Below, piece by piece: positions 1 through 8,334 of a stretch of DNA of 64,000 nt. The stretch is from positions 248,001 to 312,000 of the forward strand of contig NZ_CP025746.1 of assembly GCF_004015185.1 (NCBI RefSeq), written 5' to 3'. The translations under genes and the position numbers were made by a program. Numbering within the stretch: position 1 is the first letter of the stretch; every line of letters starts with the position of its first letter. This DNA is from Clostridium manihotivorum. GTDB lineage: Bacteria > Bacillota > Clostridia > Clostridiales > Clostridiaceae. The notes below the pieces were generated by a model. It ran no database searches and was not told the DNA's origin. It saw only the letters and a list, made by a program, of their open reading frames with translations.

Positions 1-2785
1 TACCAGTTAGAAATACCTCATCCCCAGAAGAAAGCTTAAGTTTTATTGGCTCACTATCTTTATAGCTTCCAAACTCAAACTCATTTCTAAATATATCGAA
101 GTTACTCCTCCTCATCTGTTCAGATATTACACTAACTGACTTGGTTAATATATTCTTAAATCTATTAGTAAAATACTCATATCGTTTTGAACTGTTTAAT
201 ATAGATGCTGCACTTTCTCCTACTTGCTTATCCACTATATCTGATATTATTGCCCTACACTTATCTCCATCTAATTCATCCCAATGAATTTTCTTATCTC
301 TTATATAATTAGTAAACTCGTCTAATACATTGTGCATAAAACTTCCAAGGTCTGGTGGAGTGAATTCATAAACCTTCCTATCCTTAGCCTTAAGACCGTA
401 TTGAACATAATAGGCAAAAGGACACTGAGCATATTTTTCTATCCTTGAAACACTAAATAATAGGTTATCACTGTTGCCAGAATATATTTTCTTTATTTTA
501 TCCCTTGCTATATCCTGTTCTTGATTGCTATACTTTAACCCCTTAAATATGCTATCAGCCTTTTCCTTCCACTCTGGCTTACTCTTGTACCAAGAATACA
601 CCTCTGCCCAATAATCTTCTATTTCTTTTTTATCATAGTCTCGTCTTACTGCACCAATAAGTTCATTAAAGGTAGGTATAGGAGCTACTACCTTTTCAAA
701 TTCATTGTTTTTAAGCCTAAATATATCACTCTCTTCTTTTATGTTAGGAAATATCTTTTTAAGTCTAGGTATTATTATAGATGGTCTTAAAGACTTTCCC
801 TCAAAATCGGCTAAAGGGTAGGTTATCATTAAGTAATTGCTGCACATAGTTAGAGTTGTATAAACTAAGAACTGCTCTTCAAAAGCCTTAGTTTTCGTAT
901 CAGAGGCAAGTTCTACCCCTTGATTTCTCAATAATTCTCTATCCATATCTGAAAGTATTCCCTCATCTTTATTAGAGGCTGGAAAAACTCCATCATTGGC
1001 ACCAATTATATAAAGGGCTTTTAGCTCCCTGCTTCTTATTCTTGATATTTCACCTATATTTACTTGATCTAAAGCTACTAGTATAAGTCCTATCTCATAC
1101 TTTTCAAACCCTACATTTAGTATCTTAATAAAGTCACTGGCTTCTATTACTTCTTCTCCCATAACATCTACAGCCTGATCTAGTACTTCCATAATTATCT
1201 CTACAACCTGGTCATACTCCTTAGCCTTATCTCCAATTCCTTTCTCTTCAAAGGATTTAGACAAGCTATCCATTCTTTCAATAATATCCAGAGAATTCAT
1301 AAAATCATATAAGGCTACACAGGTTTCTCTTATTGTATGTTTTCCTTTTATATCAGAGTAAAACTTAATTAACGGAGTTCTTATTTCATCCTTTATATCA
1401 TTGATAAGAGAAATTCTCTGCTTTTCTTCCTCTGATAACTCTTCTCCTTCTTGTTTAAATGGGTCAATTTTATATTCCCACCAATCCTCAAGCCATCTTT
1501 TTCCCTTTATTCCATTGGCTAAAACGTAATTTTCCAATATATCTATGTACTCGCCATCAATACCTGTAAGACCTGTCTTTAAATATTTAAATACGCTCTC
1601 ATAAGACCAATTTCTCGATAATATTTCAAATACAGAGGTAATTAAAACTATAAGTGGATTACTTACTATGTCTCTCTTCTTATCTAAAAAATATGGAATA
1701 TTATATTGATTAAATATTACAGAAGCTATTTTTTCATAATCCTCTAATTGCCTGCAAACTACTGAAATATCTCTATATCTATATCCTTGTTCTCTTACCA
1801 GCCTTAATATATCCTTTGCTACTACTTCTATTTCATCATAGTTGTTATTAGCCTTATATAGCCTTATATCATCATTGGCCCACTTATAATGAACAAAAGG
1901 ATAAGAGAAAAAGTGTCTTTCTAAATGGTTTAATTCTCTGCTTTCCTTAAACCTATAGTTCTCCCTATTGTTTAAATCTAAGTAGCCATCATAAGGAATA
2001 TTATTTTCTGCAGCTATTCTTAAAAGCTTTTTCTCAGTATTCTTAGTAACGTTAAAGATATCTGTCTCATCACTTCCATGAGTTTCATCTAAGGTTAATG
2101 CCACATATATATTATTAGCTTTCTTCATCAGCTTACCTAGCACTCCTAATTGCTGAGGAGTAAAGGTAGTAAACTCATCGACCCATATATCTGCACCATC
2201 AAATATATTACAATCATCAAGTTTATCTGAAAGCATGTTTAATTCATCTTCAGAATCAATATAATTCTCATGAAGCAGCTCGTTAAACTTATCAAATATT
2301 ATTGATAAATCACTTAGCTTCATTTTAAGCTCTTCATTATCTTCTCTCATAGACTGCATAGTTGCATTTAATATTTCCGAGGTAATATTATACTTCTTAA
2401 ACTCGGTTATAGTTCTTGAAACAACGTCCACAAAACCCTGCTGCTTAGACGCTCTGTAGAAAACACTTAAACGCTCATTAACCTCTTCAAGTACCTTAAA
2501 AATAAGCATGTTACGACCTGCTTCATTCATTCGCTTGTGAGTTATTCCACCGCAAAAGTTAAAAACTCTATGGGCCATTCTCTTAAAACTTAGAACTTCG
2601 GATTTAAGCACACTTTTTTCTCCAATATGCTTTAGAAGTCTTGTTTCCGTTTGGAAGGTTATCTGTTCAGGCACTAATAGTATCAGTTTATTTTCTTTTC
2701 CTTCTTCAATTCTTTTCTTAATTTCTTCTATGCAATAATAGCTTTTTCCGCTGCCAGCTCTTCCGTAAATAAACTTTATTCCCAT
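1..2785 (-). CDS. addB: ATP-dependent helicase/nuclease subunit AddB (partial, C-terminus beyond the window)
   Basis: AddB is one half of the AddAB helicase-nuclease, which processes double-strand breaks for recombination (the Firmicute counterpart of RecBCD). About 928 codons are visible, against roughly 1150 in the family; the frame runs off the left edge. The start is an ATG preceded by GGTAGGAGATACGTGT. The N-terminus MGIKFIYGRAGSGKSYYC carries a Walker A motif at about residues 8-15. Near residue 784 is AQCPFAYYVQYGLK, which contains the first of the four cysteines that hold the AddB iron-sulfur cluster; the other three and the nuclease motif would lie in the missing C-terminus. addA normally follows, outside the window. 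Confidence 0.93.
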   Translation of the reverse strand, partial: MGIKFIYGRAGSGKSYYCIEEIKKRIEEGKENKLILLVPEQITFQTETRLLKHIGEKSVLKSEVLSFKRMAHRVFNFCGGITHKRMNEAGRNMLIFKVLEEVNERLSVFYRASKQQGFVDVVSRTITEFKKYNITSEILNATMQSMREDNEELKMKLSDLSIIFDKFNELLHENYIDSEDELNMLSDKLDDCNIFDGADIWVDEFTTFTPQQLGVLGKLMKKANNIYVALTLDETHGSDETDIFNVTKNTEKKLLRIAAENNIPYDGYLDLNNRENYRFKESRELNHLERHFFSYPFVHYKWANDDIRLYKANNNYDEIEVVAKDILRLVREQGYRYRDISVVCRQLEDYEKIASVIFNQYNIPYFLDKKRDIVSNPLIVLITSVFEILSRNWSYESVFKYLKTGLTGIDGEYIDILENYVLANGIKGKRWLEDWWEYKIDPFKQEGEELSEEEKQRISLINDIKDEIRTPLIKFYSDIKGKHTIRETCVALYDFMNSLDIIERMDSLSKSFEEKGIGDKAKEYDQVVEIIMEVLDQAVDVMGEEVIEASDFIKILNVGFEKYEIGLILVALDQVNIGEISRIRSRELKALYIIGANDGVFPASNKDEGILSDMDRELLRNQGVELASDTKTKAFEEQFLVYTTLTMCSNYLMITYPLADFEGKSLRPSIIIPRLKKIFPNIKEESDIFRLKNNEFEKVVAPIPTFNELIGAVRRDYDKKEIEDYWAEVYSWYKSKPEWKEKADSIFKGLKYSNQEQDIARDKIKKIYSGNSDNLLFSVSRIEKYAQCPFAYYVQYGLKAKDRKVYEFTPPDLGSFMHNVLDEFTNYIRDKKIHWDELDGDKCRAIISDIVDKQVGESAASILNSSKRYEYFTNRFKNILTKSVSVISEQMRRSNFDIFRNEFEFGSYKDSEPIKLKLSSGDEVFLTG

Positions 2786-3077
2786 ACACGTATCTCCTAC
2801 CTTTATCAATGTAGATAATTTATAAGTTCTTCTTTAATTATAACCTAAATTTTCTTTTTTTACCGTATTACCTATACATATAGATGTACCACTTCATATT
2901 AAAATTTATATTTTGAAATCCCCTCTCAGAAATTAGGAAAGCTTTAAATATACATTTATATTTGAGCTAGTAAACCTTTAATAAGCCGTTATAGATGCTT
3001 AAAAATAATTGGATTAGGATTATCCTTTATTAAATGGCTATGTTTAATAATATTGTTTAACTTTTAGCAGAGCCTAT
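2786..3077. other. Intergenic stretch between addB and the acetyltransferase gene
   Basis: AT-rich, with no ORF I can support. It holds one copy of dispersed motif B (3037-3075), described separately. The addB promoter must lie here but no convincing -35/-10 pair was picked out. Confidence 0.5.
3037..3075. repeat. Dispersed motif B, copy near 3.05 kb
   Basis: Read on plus it contains GGCTATGTTTAATAATATTG, like the copies at 3793 and 35922. Read on minus it begins GGCTCTGCTAAAAGTTAAAC, like the copies at 6649 and 42345. It is therefore partly palindromic. Together with the copy at 3793 it flanks the GNAT gene. Confidence 0.5.
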
Positions 3078-3116
3078 AAAATAAAAAGGTACAGATAATA
3101 TTAATTACCTGTACTC
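3078..3116 (-). terminator. Rho-independent terminator of the GNAT gene
   Basis: On the minus strand GTACAG (3114-3109) pairs with CTGTAC (3094-3089) and is followed by CTTTTTATTTTA, just past the stop codon of the acetyltransferase gene. Confidence 0.75.
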
Positions 3117-3132
3117 ATAGCTTTCAATTTAA

Positions 3133-3672
3133 TTAATTTATAGCTTCTAGCCTTAGCTTATCAAACTCATTCCTTAAAATCCCCATTATTAGTGTATCAT
3201 GATAATTACCTTGAGAAAAATACCTATTTCTCTTTTTCCCTTCATTCACAAACCCACATTTCTCATAACATCTTATAGCTCTTAAGTTATAATCAACTAC
3301 CTCTAGCTCAACCCTTTGTGCACCTCTATACATAAATAGATAATCTAATAAAACCATTATAGAGTCCTGTCCATATCCTCTTCCCCAAAATTGGCTTCCT
3401 ATTGTAATACCAATAGTATATACATTTGCTGTATCTTCAAATTCCTTATAGGTCAAATATCCTACTAAAACACTCTTTTCATTGATTATACTAAGTGTTT
3501 TTCTAGACACATTCATTATTTCATCAAAATGCTGCATCACATATTCGATAGAAGGAAAGATCATATTCCCTCCATCGAACTTACGTATTTCTTTATCAGT
3601 AGAGTAATTATAAAATATGTTTACATCCCTCTTCTCTACTGATCTTAAATATATCTTTTTACCCTTTAACAC
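3133..3672 (-). CDS. GNAT family N-acetyltransferase, RimJ/RimL type
   Basis: A 179-residue single-domain GNAT protein that should transfer an acetyl group from acetyl-CoA to an amine; the substrate cannot be told. The acetyl-CoA loop is visible as FWGRGYGQDS near residues 94-103, followed by the typical strand-helix RVELEVVDYNLRAIRCYEKCGF (written here in two halves: RVELEVVDYNLRA, then IRCYEKCGF) of the RimJ/RimL/SpeG-like group. The start is GTG with AGAGGGTG upstream. Length is normal for the family. It stands alone between copies of motif B (3037 and 3793) and has its own terminator, which suggests a small monocistronic cassette. Confidence 0.85.
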   Translation of the reverse strand: MLKGKKIYLRSVEKRDVNIFYNYSTDKEIRKFDGGNMIFPSIEYVMQHFDEIMNVSRKTLSIINEKSVLVGYLTYKEFEDTANVYTIGITIGSQFWGRGYGQDSIMVLLDYLFMYRGAQRVELEVVDYNLRAIRCYEKCGFVNEGKKRNRYFSQGNYHDTLIMGILRNEFDKLRLEAIN

Positions 3673-3792
3673 CCTTACACCCTCTTTAGCATAAAGTAAT
3701 CCCCTTCTATTATATATCCTGTAAATATATGGTTCAACTCATAATATTAGTTATTTCCCAACTTATAGTAGCCTTACTTAATTTAAATATAA

Positions 3793-3829
3793 GACTATGT
3801 TTAACAATATTATTTAAATTAAGTGATTA
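3793..3829 (+). repeat. Dispersed motif B, copy near 3.8 kb
   Basis: Reads GACTATGTTTAACAATATTA followed by TTTAAATTAAGTGATT; same orientation as the copies at 35922 and 42345. Confidence 0.5.
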
Positions 3830-3915
3830 TAAAAGAGCTGCTATATAAGCGAGTAGTTAGATTTAAGTAATTTTTTCAGATGGAGTGGGGTTAAGCCCAT
3901 TCATATAACGCTAAG

Positions 3916-4806
3916 TTAAAATATCCCATAGTTAATAAGAAGCTCTGGCCCACCTATAATATCCCTTTTTACAGTGAGAACTCCGTTTTCCAATGATTTT
4001 ATGCTCCATTTTATAAGTGATATCTTTCCCTTTTCTATTTCAATTGAACTCACGGAATAAGGGTGAATGCAGCAACCATCATTAAAATATGGTATCTCAT
4101 CTGCTTTTGGCATCCTTGATCTATGGGTATGTCCAGCAACAATGGGTTGGTTGTTATTCTTAACCCATTGCTGAAGCTTTCTATCAACCTTTTTTCTCTT
4201 AGTATTACTTCTAGCAGGACTTGTTCCATTCTTAAAGCCTAGATGTCCCTCTAAAAATGACCATACATACCTAACCATAAAGGATGCGAAAGGTTCAAAG
4301 TTATAATTTAATCTATCTACCTGATGGCCATGTATTATAAATAGCTTCTTTATATTTTCATAATTTAATATTAGGCCCTCATATATAGGAAGATCGTGAA
4401 AAAGGTTATAAAGTTCATTCTCATCTTCACTTCTGTCTATTTTTTCTATCATATGCCTAAACTTTTTAGTTGCCTTTATTTCATCATGATTTCCGAAAAG
4501 CATATAAAATCTGTTTGCGTCCTTAAACTTTAAAAGTAACTTAAATATATCTGGGTAGGTATTATATATATCTTCTATACTTTTAACCTTCCATAATTCA
4601 TCGCCATCACCAATCTCTATATAAATGAAATCATTTCTATAATAATAATTTAATGCAGTCATATATATATTGGCGTTGGGCAGCAAGTCATCCTTATAAG
4701 TTCCATCTCCTCTATGACAATCACTTATAAACGCAATTTTGCTATTTCTGTCAAAGCATACTTCTGGTGATCTATCCATTATACTGGTCAATATATCTCT
4801 CTTCAT
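3916..4806 (-). CDS. Calcineurin-like metallophosphoesterase
   Basis: A 296-residue member of the dinuclear-metal phosphoesterase superfamily. The ordered motifs are all present: FISDCHRGDG (D-x-H, residues about 27-36), IGDGDELW (GD-x, about 65-72), FGNHDE (GNHD, about 104-109), IHGHQVD (about 158-164) and VAGHTHRSRMP (GHTH, about 222-232). These supply the Asp, Asn and His metal ligands. The substrate is unknown; the layout recalls UDP-diacylglucosamine pyrophosphatase-like and other bacterial phosphoesterases, but no membrane or lipid context supports that. The start has only a weak ribosome-binding site (GAAG 8-10 bases upstream). Confidence 0.85.
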   Translation of the reverse strand: MKRDILTSIMDRSPEVCFDRNSKIAFISDCHRGDGTYKDDLLPNANIYMTALNYYYRNDFIYIEIGDGDELWKVKSIEDIYNTYPDIFKLLLKFKDANRFYMLFGNHDEIKATKKFRHMIEKIDRSEDENELYNLFHDLPIYEGLILNYENIKKLFIIHGHQVDRLNYNFEPFASFMVRYVWSFLEGHLGFKNGTSPARSNTKRKKVDRKLQQWVKNNNQPIVAGHTHRSRMPKADEIPYFNDGCCIHPYSVSSIEIEKGKISLIKWSIKSLENGVLTVKRDIIGGPELLINYGIF

Positions 4807-4883
4807 ATATAAATCTTCATGTATTATTATTTATGCTTTATTATTATATGCTTCCATTAAATCAATAGATACATATAAAAACA

Positions 4884-4915
4884 CAAAAAAACACTCAGTT
4901 ATAAAACTGAGTGTT
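4884..4915 (-). terminator. Terminator of tRNA-Ser cassette 1
   Basis: On minus, AAACACTCAGTTTTATAACTGAGTGTT (given in halves AAACACTCAGTTTT and ATAACTGAGTGTT) forms an 8-bp stem followed by a run of T residues, directly after tRNA-Ser(GCU). Confidence 0.85.
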
Positions 4916-4918
4916 TGC

Positions 4919-5009
4919 TGGCGGAGAAAGAGGGATTTGAACCCTCGCGCCGGTTACCCGACCTACGCCCTTAGCAGGGGCGCCTCTTCGGCCACTTGAG
5001 TATTTCTCC
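4919..5009 (-). tRNA. tRNA-Ser(GCU), copy 1
   Basis: 91 nt including the encoded CCA. The anticodon loop is CTGCTAA (anticodon GCU, reading AGC/AGU). A long variable arm typical of tRNA-Ser is present. The acceptor stem GGAGAAA pairs with TTTCTCC. The T loop reads TTCAAAT; copy 2 has TTCGAAT, the only difference between the two. Confidence 0.97.
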
Positions 5010-5042
5010 ACATGCCCTACGATTAAAATTTTGTTATTAAAA

Positions 5043-5133
5043 TGGCGGAGAGAGTGGGATTCGAACCCACGGTACGGTCACCCGTACGCCGGTTTTCAAG
5101 ACCGGTGCCTTAAACCAACTCGACCATCTCTCC
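5043..5133 (-). tRNA. tRNA-Ser(UGA), copy 1
   Basis: 91 nt including CCA. The anticodon loop CTTGAAA gives UGA; there is a long variable arm and the acceptor is GGAGAGA/TCTCTCC. It precedes tRNA-Ser(GCU) in the same transcript. Confidence 0.97.
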
Positions 5134-5151
5134 ATGTCAACGACATTTTTT

Positions 5152-5180
5152 ATTATATCAACGAAAAAATATTCTGTCAA
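5152..5180 (-). promoter_or_regulatory. Promoter of tRNA-Ser cassette 1
   Basis: Minus strand TTGACA (5180-5175), 17-nt spacer, TATAAT (5157-5152): both hexamers match the sigmaA consensus. The start would fall about 10 nt before the tRNA. Confidence 0.92.
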
Positions 5181-5479
5181 CATAATATTTATAATTTTTT
5201 GTTCATATTTCAAATTGTTCACAACTACTTAATACACTTATTGTAACTATGTTAGGTAAAGATTTAATAATACTTAATGCCACAAATTATATAATACCCA
5301 ATAAGAAAAATAATAACCTTATTAATAAACATTTTTTAAAAGAATGTTGTAGCTGTTATAAAAGTTTTATATTACTAGTTTTAGCTTGGAAAAAATTTTA
5401 TACTTTCCTGTGAAAGATACAGATTTTTTCATTATACTTTTGTGGAGACTTTAGACTTCATGAGGATTTTGTTGAAATA
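5181..5479. other. Intergenic stretch between the two tRNA-Ser cassettes
   Basis: About 300 bp of AT-rich sequence with no ORF I can support and no clear repeat. Confidence 0.5.
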
Positions 5480-5511
5480 AAAAAAGCACTTAGTTATTAA
5501 CTAAATGCTTC
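5480..5511 (-). terminator. Terminator of tRNA-Ser cassette 2
   Basis: On minus GCATTTAGTTAATAACTAAGTGC (arms GCATTTAGTT and AACTAAGTGC, one G-U pair) is followed by TTTTTTATTTC. Confidence 0.85.
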
Positions 5512-5602
5512 TGGCGGAGAAAGAGGGATTCGAACCCTCGCGCCGGTTACCCGACCTACGCCCTTAGCAGGGGCGCCTCTTCGGCCACTTGAGTATTTCT
5601 CC
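5512..5602 (-). tRNA. tRNA-Ser(GCU), copy 2
   Basis: Same as copy 1 at 4919 except for one base in the T loop (TTCGAAT here). CCA is encoded. Confidence 0.97.
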
Positions 5603-5634
5603 ACGTGTCCTACAATTAATTTTTTATAAAAAAA

Positions 5635-5725
5635 TGGCGGAGAGAGTGGGATTCGAACCCACGGTACGGTCACCCGTACGCCGGTTTTCAAGACCGGTGC
5701 CTTAAACCAACTCGACCATCTCTCC
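5635..5725 (-). tRNA. tRNA-Ser(UGA), copy 2
   Basis: Identical to copy 1 at 5043 over its whole length. It follows its own promoter and precedes tRNA-Ser(GCU) copy 2, so the whole cassette (promoter, two tRNAs, terminator) is duplicated. Confidence 0.97.
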
Positions 5726-5739
5726 GTGTCACATTTGCT

Positions 5740-5768
5740 ATTATATCAACTTAAATTTAACATGTCAA
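5740..5768 (-). promoter_or_regulatory. Promoter of tRNA-Ser cassette 2
   Basis: Minus strand TTGACA (5768-5763), 17-nt spacer, TATAAT (5745-5740). This consensus promoter means the tRNAs need not depend on the T-box transcript upstream. Confidence 0.92.
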
Positions 5769-5820
5769 CACTAAATATAATAATTTTCAATATTTTTTGC
5801 GTGTATGCATTTTCTTAAGG

Positions 5821-5940
5821 TATTTAAGAAAGATCTTTCAGGTGAATAAGATTTCTTTTTTTGCACATCTGCCTTTGCCAGTGTATATGAGGAAAATCTG
5901 GAAGTCGAGTATGCTTTATTTTTTATATTTTCCCTAACAA
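5821..5940 (-). repeat. Dispersed repeat A, copy 1
   Basis: On minus the core reads CCAGATTTTCCTCATATACA then, after a few bases, AAAGGCAGATGTGCAAAAAAA. This matches the copy at 49755 almost base for base over about 45 nt. Its tail (5821-5854) resembles the tail of the other copies but in the opposite orientation. It lies between the T-box leader and the tRNA-Ser cassette. Confidence 0.7.
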
Positions 5941-6240
5941 TAAAAAAACAGCCAACTAAATATAAAATAACTCTACATTTAATTGACTCTTTCTTGTATA
6001 ATATATTTGATAGTAATGAGCTACTAATATTTTCATGTTATAAAATTATTTATAGATCCTCAAAATAATTGGGCTTAATTATTTTAAGTTTATATAAATT
6101 ATTCTTTCAATGTGATTTGCAATGAAATACGTATTTACTTATAAGAAATATCTTGGGCTTTGACTTTCTTATAAACACAAAATATCTTAGTAGCTCTTTA
6201 CTTAACACATGGGCATATTTAACTATATTTAATTTTAAGC
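5941..6240. other. Gene-free stretch downstream of the T-box leader
   Basis: About 300 bp immediately after the T-box terminator, where the regulated gene would be expected. I see no ORF, no recognisable remnant of a gene and no hairpin of note on either strand. Confidence 0.6.
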
Positions 6241-6282
6241 AAAATAAAAAGAGCTCTTATCCCATATAGGGACGAAAAGCTC
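6241..6282 (-). terminator. Terminator hairpin of the serine T-box
   Basis: On minus GAGCTTTTCGTCCC pairs with GGGATAAGAGCTC around a TATAT loop, followed by TTTTTATTTT. The upstream half overlaps the sequence next to the T-box motif, as expected for the terminator/antiterminator switch. Confidence 0.88.
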
Positions 6283-6477
6283 CGCGTTGCCACCCTAGTT
6301 GATAAAAAGAATTCTTCCTTTTATCCTCTTAATTTATATAACGGTATAACCGTACTACTCATCGCAGTCCCTCAAAGGTGGATTCATAATTACAAGTTAT
6401 CGATTCACACCATCCATCGACTCTCTAAAAACCTGAAAATTACTACTAGCCTTATCAGCAGTTTATTTATATAATTT
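6241..6477 (-). promoter_or_regulatory. Serine T-box leader (specifier UCC), with no gene behind it
   Basis: T-box leaders bind uncharged tRNA and switch off a terminator. On minus, in order, the leader shows: the stem I start AGAGAG; the specifier context GAA-TCC-ACCTTTGAG (6392-6377 region), where TCC is a serine codon; the T-box AGGGTGGCAACGCGG (6296-6282), which pairs with the tRNA acceptor end; and a terminator hairpin. In clostridia such leaders usually precede serS or a serine biosynthesis operon. Here no coding gene follows for over 500 bp; the next genes are tRNA-Ser. Identification as a T-box is firm; serine specificity is inferred from the specifier. Confidence 0.9.
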
Positions 6478-6483
6478 TAATAT

Positions 6484-6513
6484 ATTATATTCCATAGCAA
6501 TATATAATGTCAA
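6484..6513 (-). promoter_or_regulatory. Promoter of the serine T-box leader
   Basis: Minus strand TTGACA (6513-6508), 18-nt spacer, TATAAT (6489-6484). Both boxes are consensus, so the leader is probably still transcribed. Confidence 0.88.
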
Positions 6514-6648
6514 TGATTATTAGAATAAAATATTTTATTTATGTAAAATTATTACATACTGTATTAATAAAAACTATCTGCTTCAGAACTTTTATATATG
6601 ATTTTTTTAAAGACTTTATATATATATACGTAAACAGCTATTTTTATT

Positions 6649-6682
6649 TAGGCTCTGCTAAAACACCCTGTTGAAAACAGCC
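6649..6682 (+). repeat. Dispersed motif B, copy near 6.65 kb
   Basis: Reads TAGGCTCTGCTAAAACACCC then TGTTGAAAACAGCC. It abuts the stop codon of the DUF1667 gene. Confidence 0.5.
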
Positions 6683-6687
6683 TTTAT

Positions 6688-6921
6688 TTAATCCTTAGTT
6701 ATATTGGCTGTGCTTATTATATCAATTCCAGTATTCAATATATTTTTACATATTACATCACCCATGTTAGTAGGAGCTCCTACATAAATCCTTGATAGTA
6801 CCTTTGATAGTTCTAACCACATGCTCTTATCTATAGCTTCGCTACTTTTTACTGAAACTAGGTTATATTTACTAGAACCCTTTACCCTAACAACGCTTGT
6901 AAATATCTCTTGATCTGCCAA
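6688..6921 (-). CDS. DUF1667 protein, short form lacking the cysteine-rich N-terminus
   Basis: 77 residues matching the C-terminal part of DUF1667 proteins (TSVVRVKGSSKYNLVSVKSS, then VGAPTNMGDVICKNILNTGI). Family members are about 120 residues and begin with a C-x2-C-P-x-G-C-type region thought to bind metal; that region is absent and there is only one Cys. There is no room for it: the start (TTG with AGAGGGGGGAG upstream) lies 14 bp after the stop of the flavoprotein gene. In clostridia DUF1667 usually accompanies GlpA-like and NAD(P)/FAD oxidoreductases in glycerol-linked operons; here the second oxidoreductase is missing. It may be a reduced but still translated relic. Confidence 0.75.
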   Translation of the reverse strand: MADQEIFTSVVRVKGSSKYNLVSVKSSEAIDKSMWLELSKVLSRIYVGAPTNMGDVICKNILNTGIDIISTANITKD

Positions 6922-6935
6922 GTGTACTCCCCCCT

Positions 6936-8327
6936 CTAAATATCTTCAAATTCCTTTATCCTTGATACAAGTACCTTTGAGTTTTTAGAGTCTTCAACTA
7001 TCTCCGTCAATGTCTTATCAGTTTCTCTTGCTATTATATCTATTATCTTTCCTATACAATATGCTCCCTGACAATTGCCAAAGGTAGCTCCTGTCCTTCT
7101 CTTAACACCTTCTACAGTTCTTGCTCCTAAGGGCCTTCTTATTGAATCAATAATTTCTCCCTCCGAAACCTGATTACATAGACATACTATCTTACCATAT
7201 CTCTTATCTAGTGCTATTATTTCATTTCTTTCATCCCTAGTCATATCCCTAAACCTGTAAAACTCTCTTCTTTTATCTACGAAGTTCTTTTTTAGTGTAG
7301 AGTTTAAATTATCCACTATAGTTTCACATATCATCTTAGCTATAGATGGGGCTATGGTTATATGGGCATAATGCTCTCCAGTAACCTTTATATATCCCTT
7401 CATTAATTGATCATCATCGATAAACATTACATCTTTTCTATAATCCTCATAGAAAATGCTATTTACATTATCCTTAGTAACCTCAGGCAATATCTTTGAT
7501 GCTTCTTTTAATATGTCATTAAAGTCAAGCAATCTTTCAGCATTTACTGCTACCAGCGTGCTGCCTGCTAATGTGGGAGTTTGAAAAGTAAAGTTATCCT
7601 CAGAGTTAACCTTTATAACTAAGTTGGACAAGTTATCAAAGTCTTCATCTAGTACAAGGTAATGTATTTTTCCTTCACTTTCATTTATTACTGTTCTATT
7701 AATATCAATTGTGTAATTATCTCCTGGAATTGTATTTATAACTACCTTACAAGTAAATTTGTTCTTATTTGTAGTTACCTTAAAACCTCTAGCCATCTTT
7801 TGTATATCTTGAACTACTTCTTCTAATCTAAAGTTAACTCCATTATCAAAAGCTACTTCTGCATATGCAATAGCCAGGTCATAAGGGCAGATTACTGCAG
7901 TATTTTCTGAGTATAGAGCCTTTTTAACCTTTACTTTAAGATTGGGCTCTATATCATATAACCCTTCATCGTCTATTAAATATATATTATCTATACCTCT
8001 GCTCTTAGCAGTCCTATACATATCCTCAATTATATCTTCACATTCATCGTTGTCCGCAATTCTTAATGAACCAATTCTCTTAAAGGGTACATTAAACTTC
8101 TTAGTTATTTCTGAAAGTATTGAATTTCCCATATGTTCAAGACTACTCATAAGATCATCCTTTGTCTCAGAGCCATCATATACAATAGCTGTATTGGCAA
8201 AGGATATATCATCTGCAACATCATAATCTTTCTCTATAACAGCTATATTCAAGTTATATTTTGATAATTCATAGGCAACAGCGCAACCTATAATCCCGCC
8301 GCCTAATATCAAAACATCATAATCCAT
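6936..8327 (-). CDS. GlpA/LhgO-like FAD-dependent oxidoreductase with C-terminal [2Fe-2S] domain
   Basis: 463 residues from the chosen ATG (MDYDVLILGGG). The dinucleotide-binding motif GGGIIGCAVAYELS is at residues 9-22, followed by a DAO-type FAD domain. The C-terminus has a BFD-like iron-sulfur domain with CLCNQ and GNCQGAYC, giving the usual four cysteines. The family includes anaerobic glycerol-3-phosphate dehydrogenases and 2-hydroxyglutarate oxidases. The active-site stretch that normally reads like NSGVIHAG is here NTAIVYDG, so the substrate may differ. Translation appears to start after a large hairpin (separate entry); an in-frame GTG at 8357 lies inside that hairpin's loop. The DUF1667 gene follows at 14 bp. 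Confidence 0.82.
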   Translation of the reverse strand: MDYDVLILGGGIIGCAVAYELSKYNLNIAVIEKDYDVADDISFANTAIVYDGSETKDDLMSSLEHMGNSILSEITKKFNVPFKRIGSLRIADNDECEDIIEDMYRTAKSRGIDNIYLIDDEGLYDIEPNLKVKVKKALYSENTAVICPYDLAIAYAEVAFDNGVNFRLEEVVQDIQKMARGFKVTTNKNKFTCKVVINTIPGDNYTIDINRTVINESEGKIHYLVLDEDFDNLSNLVIKVNSEDNFTFQTPTLAGSTLVAVNAERLLDFNDILKEASKILPEVTKDNVNSIFYEDYRKDVMFIDDDQLMKGYIKVTGEHYAHITIAPSIAKMICETIVDNLNSTLKKNFVDKRREFYRFRDMTRDERNEIIALDKRYGKIVCLCNQVSEGEIIDSIRRPLGARTVEGVKRRTGATFGNCQGAYCIGKIIDIIARETDKTLTEIVEDSKNSKVLVSRIKEFEDI

Positions 8328-8334
8328 ATTATGT

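Noticed and set aside
4739-5691. Short open frames over the tRNA-Ser region
   Set aside because: They are translations of tRNA genes and their flanks; the tRNAs fold with full cloverleaf features.
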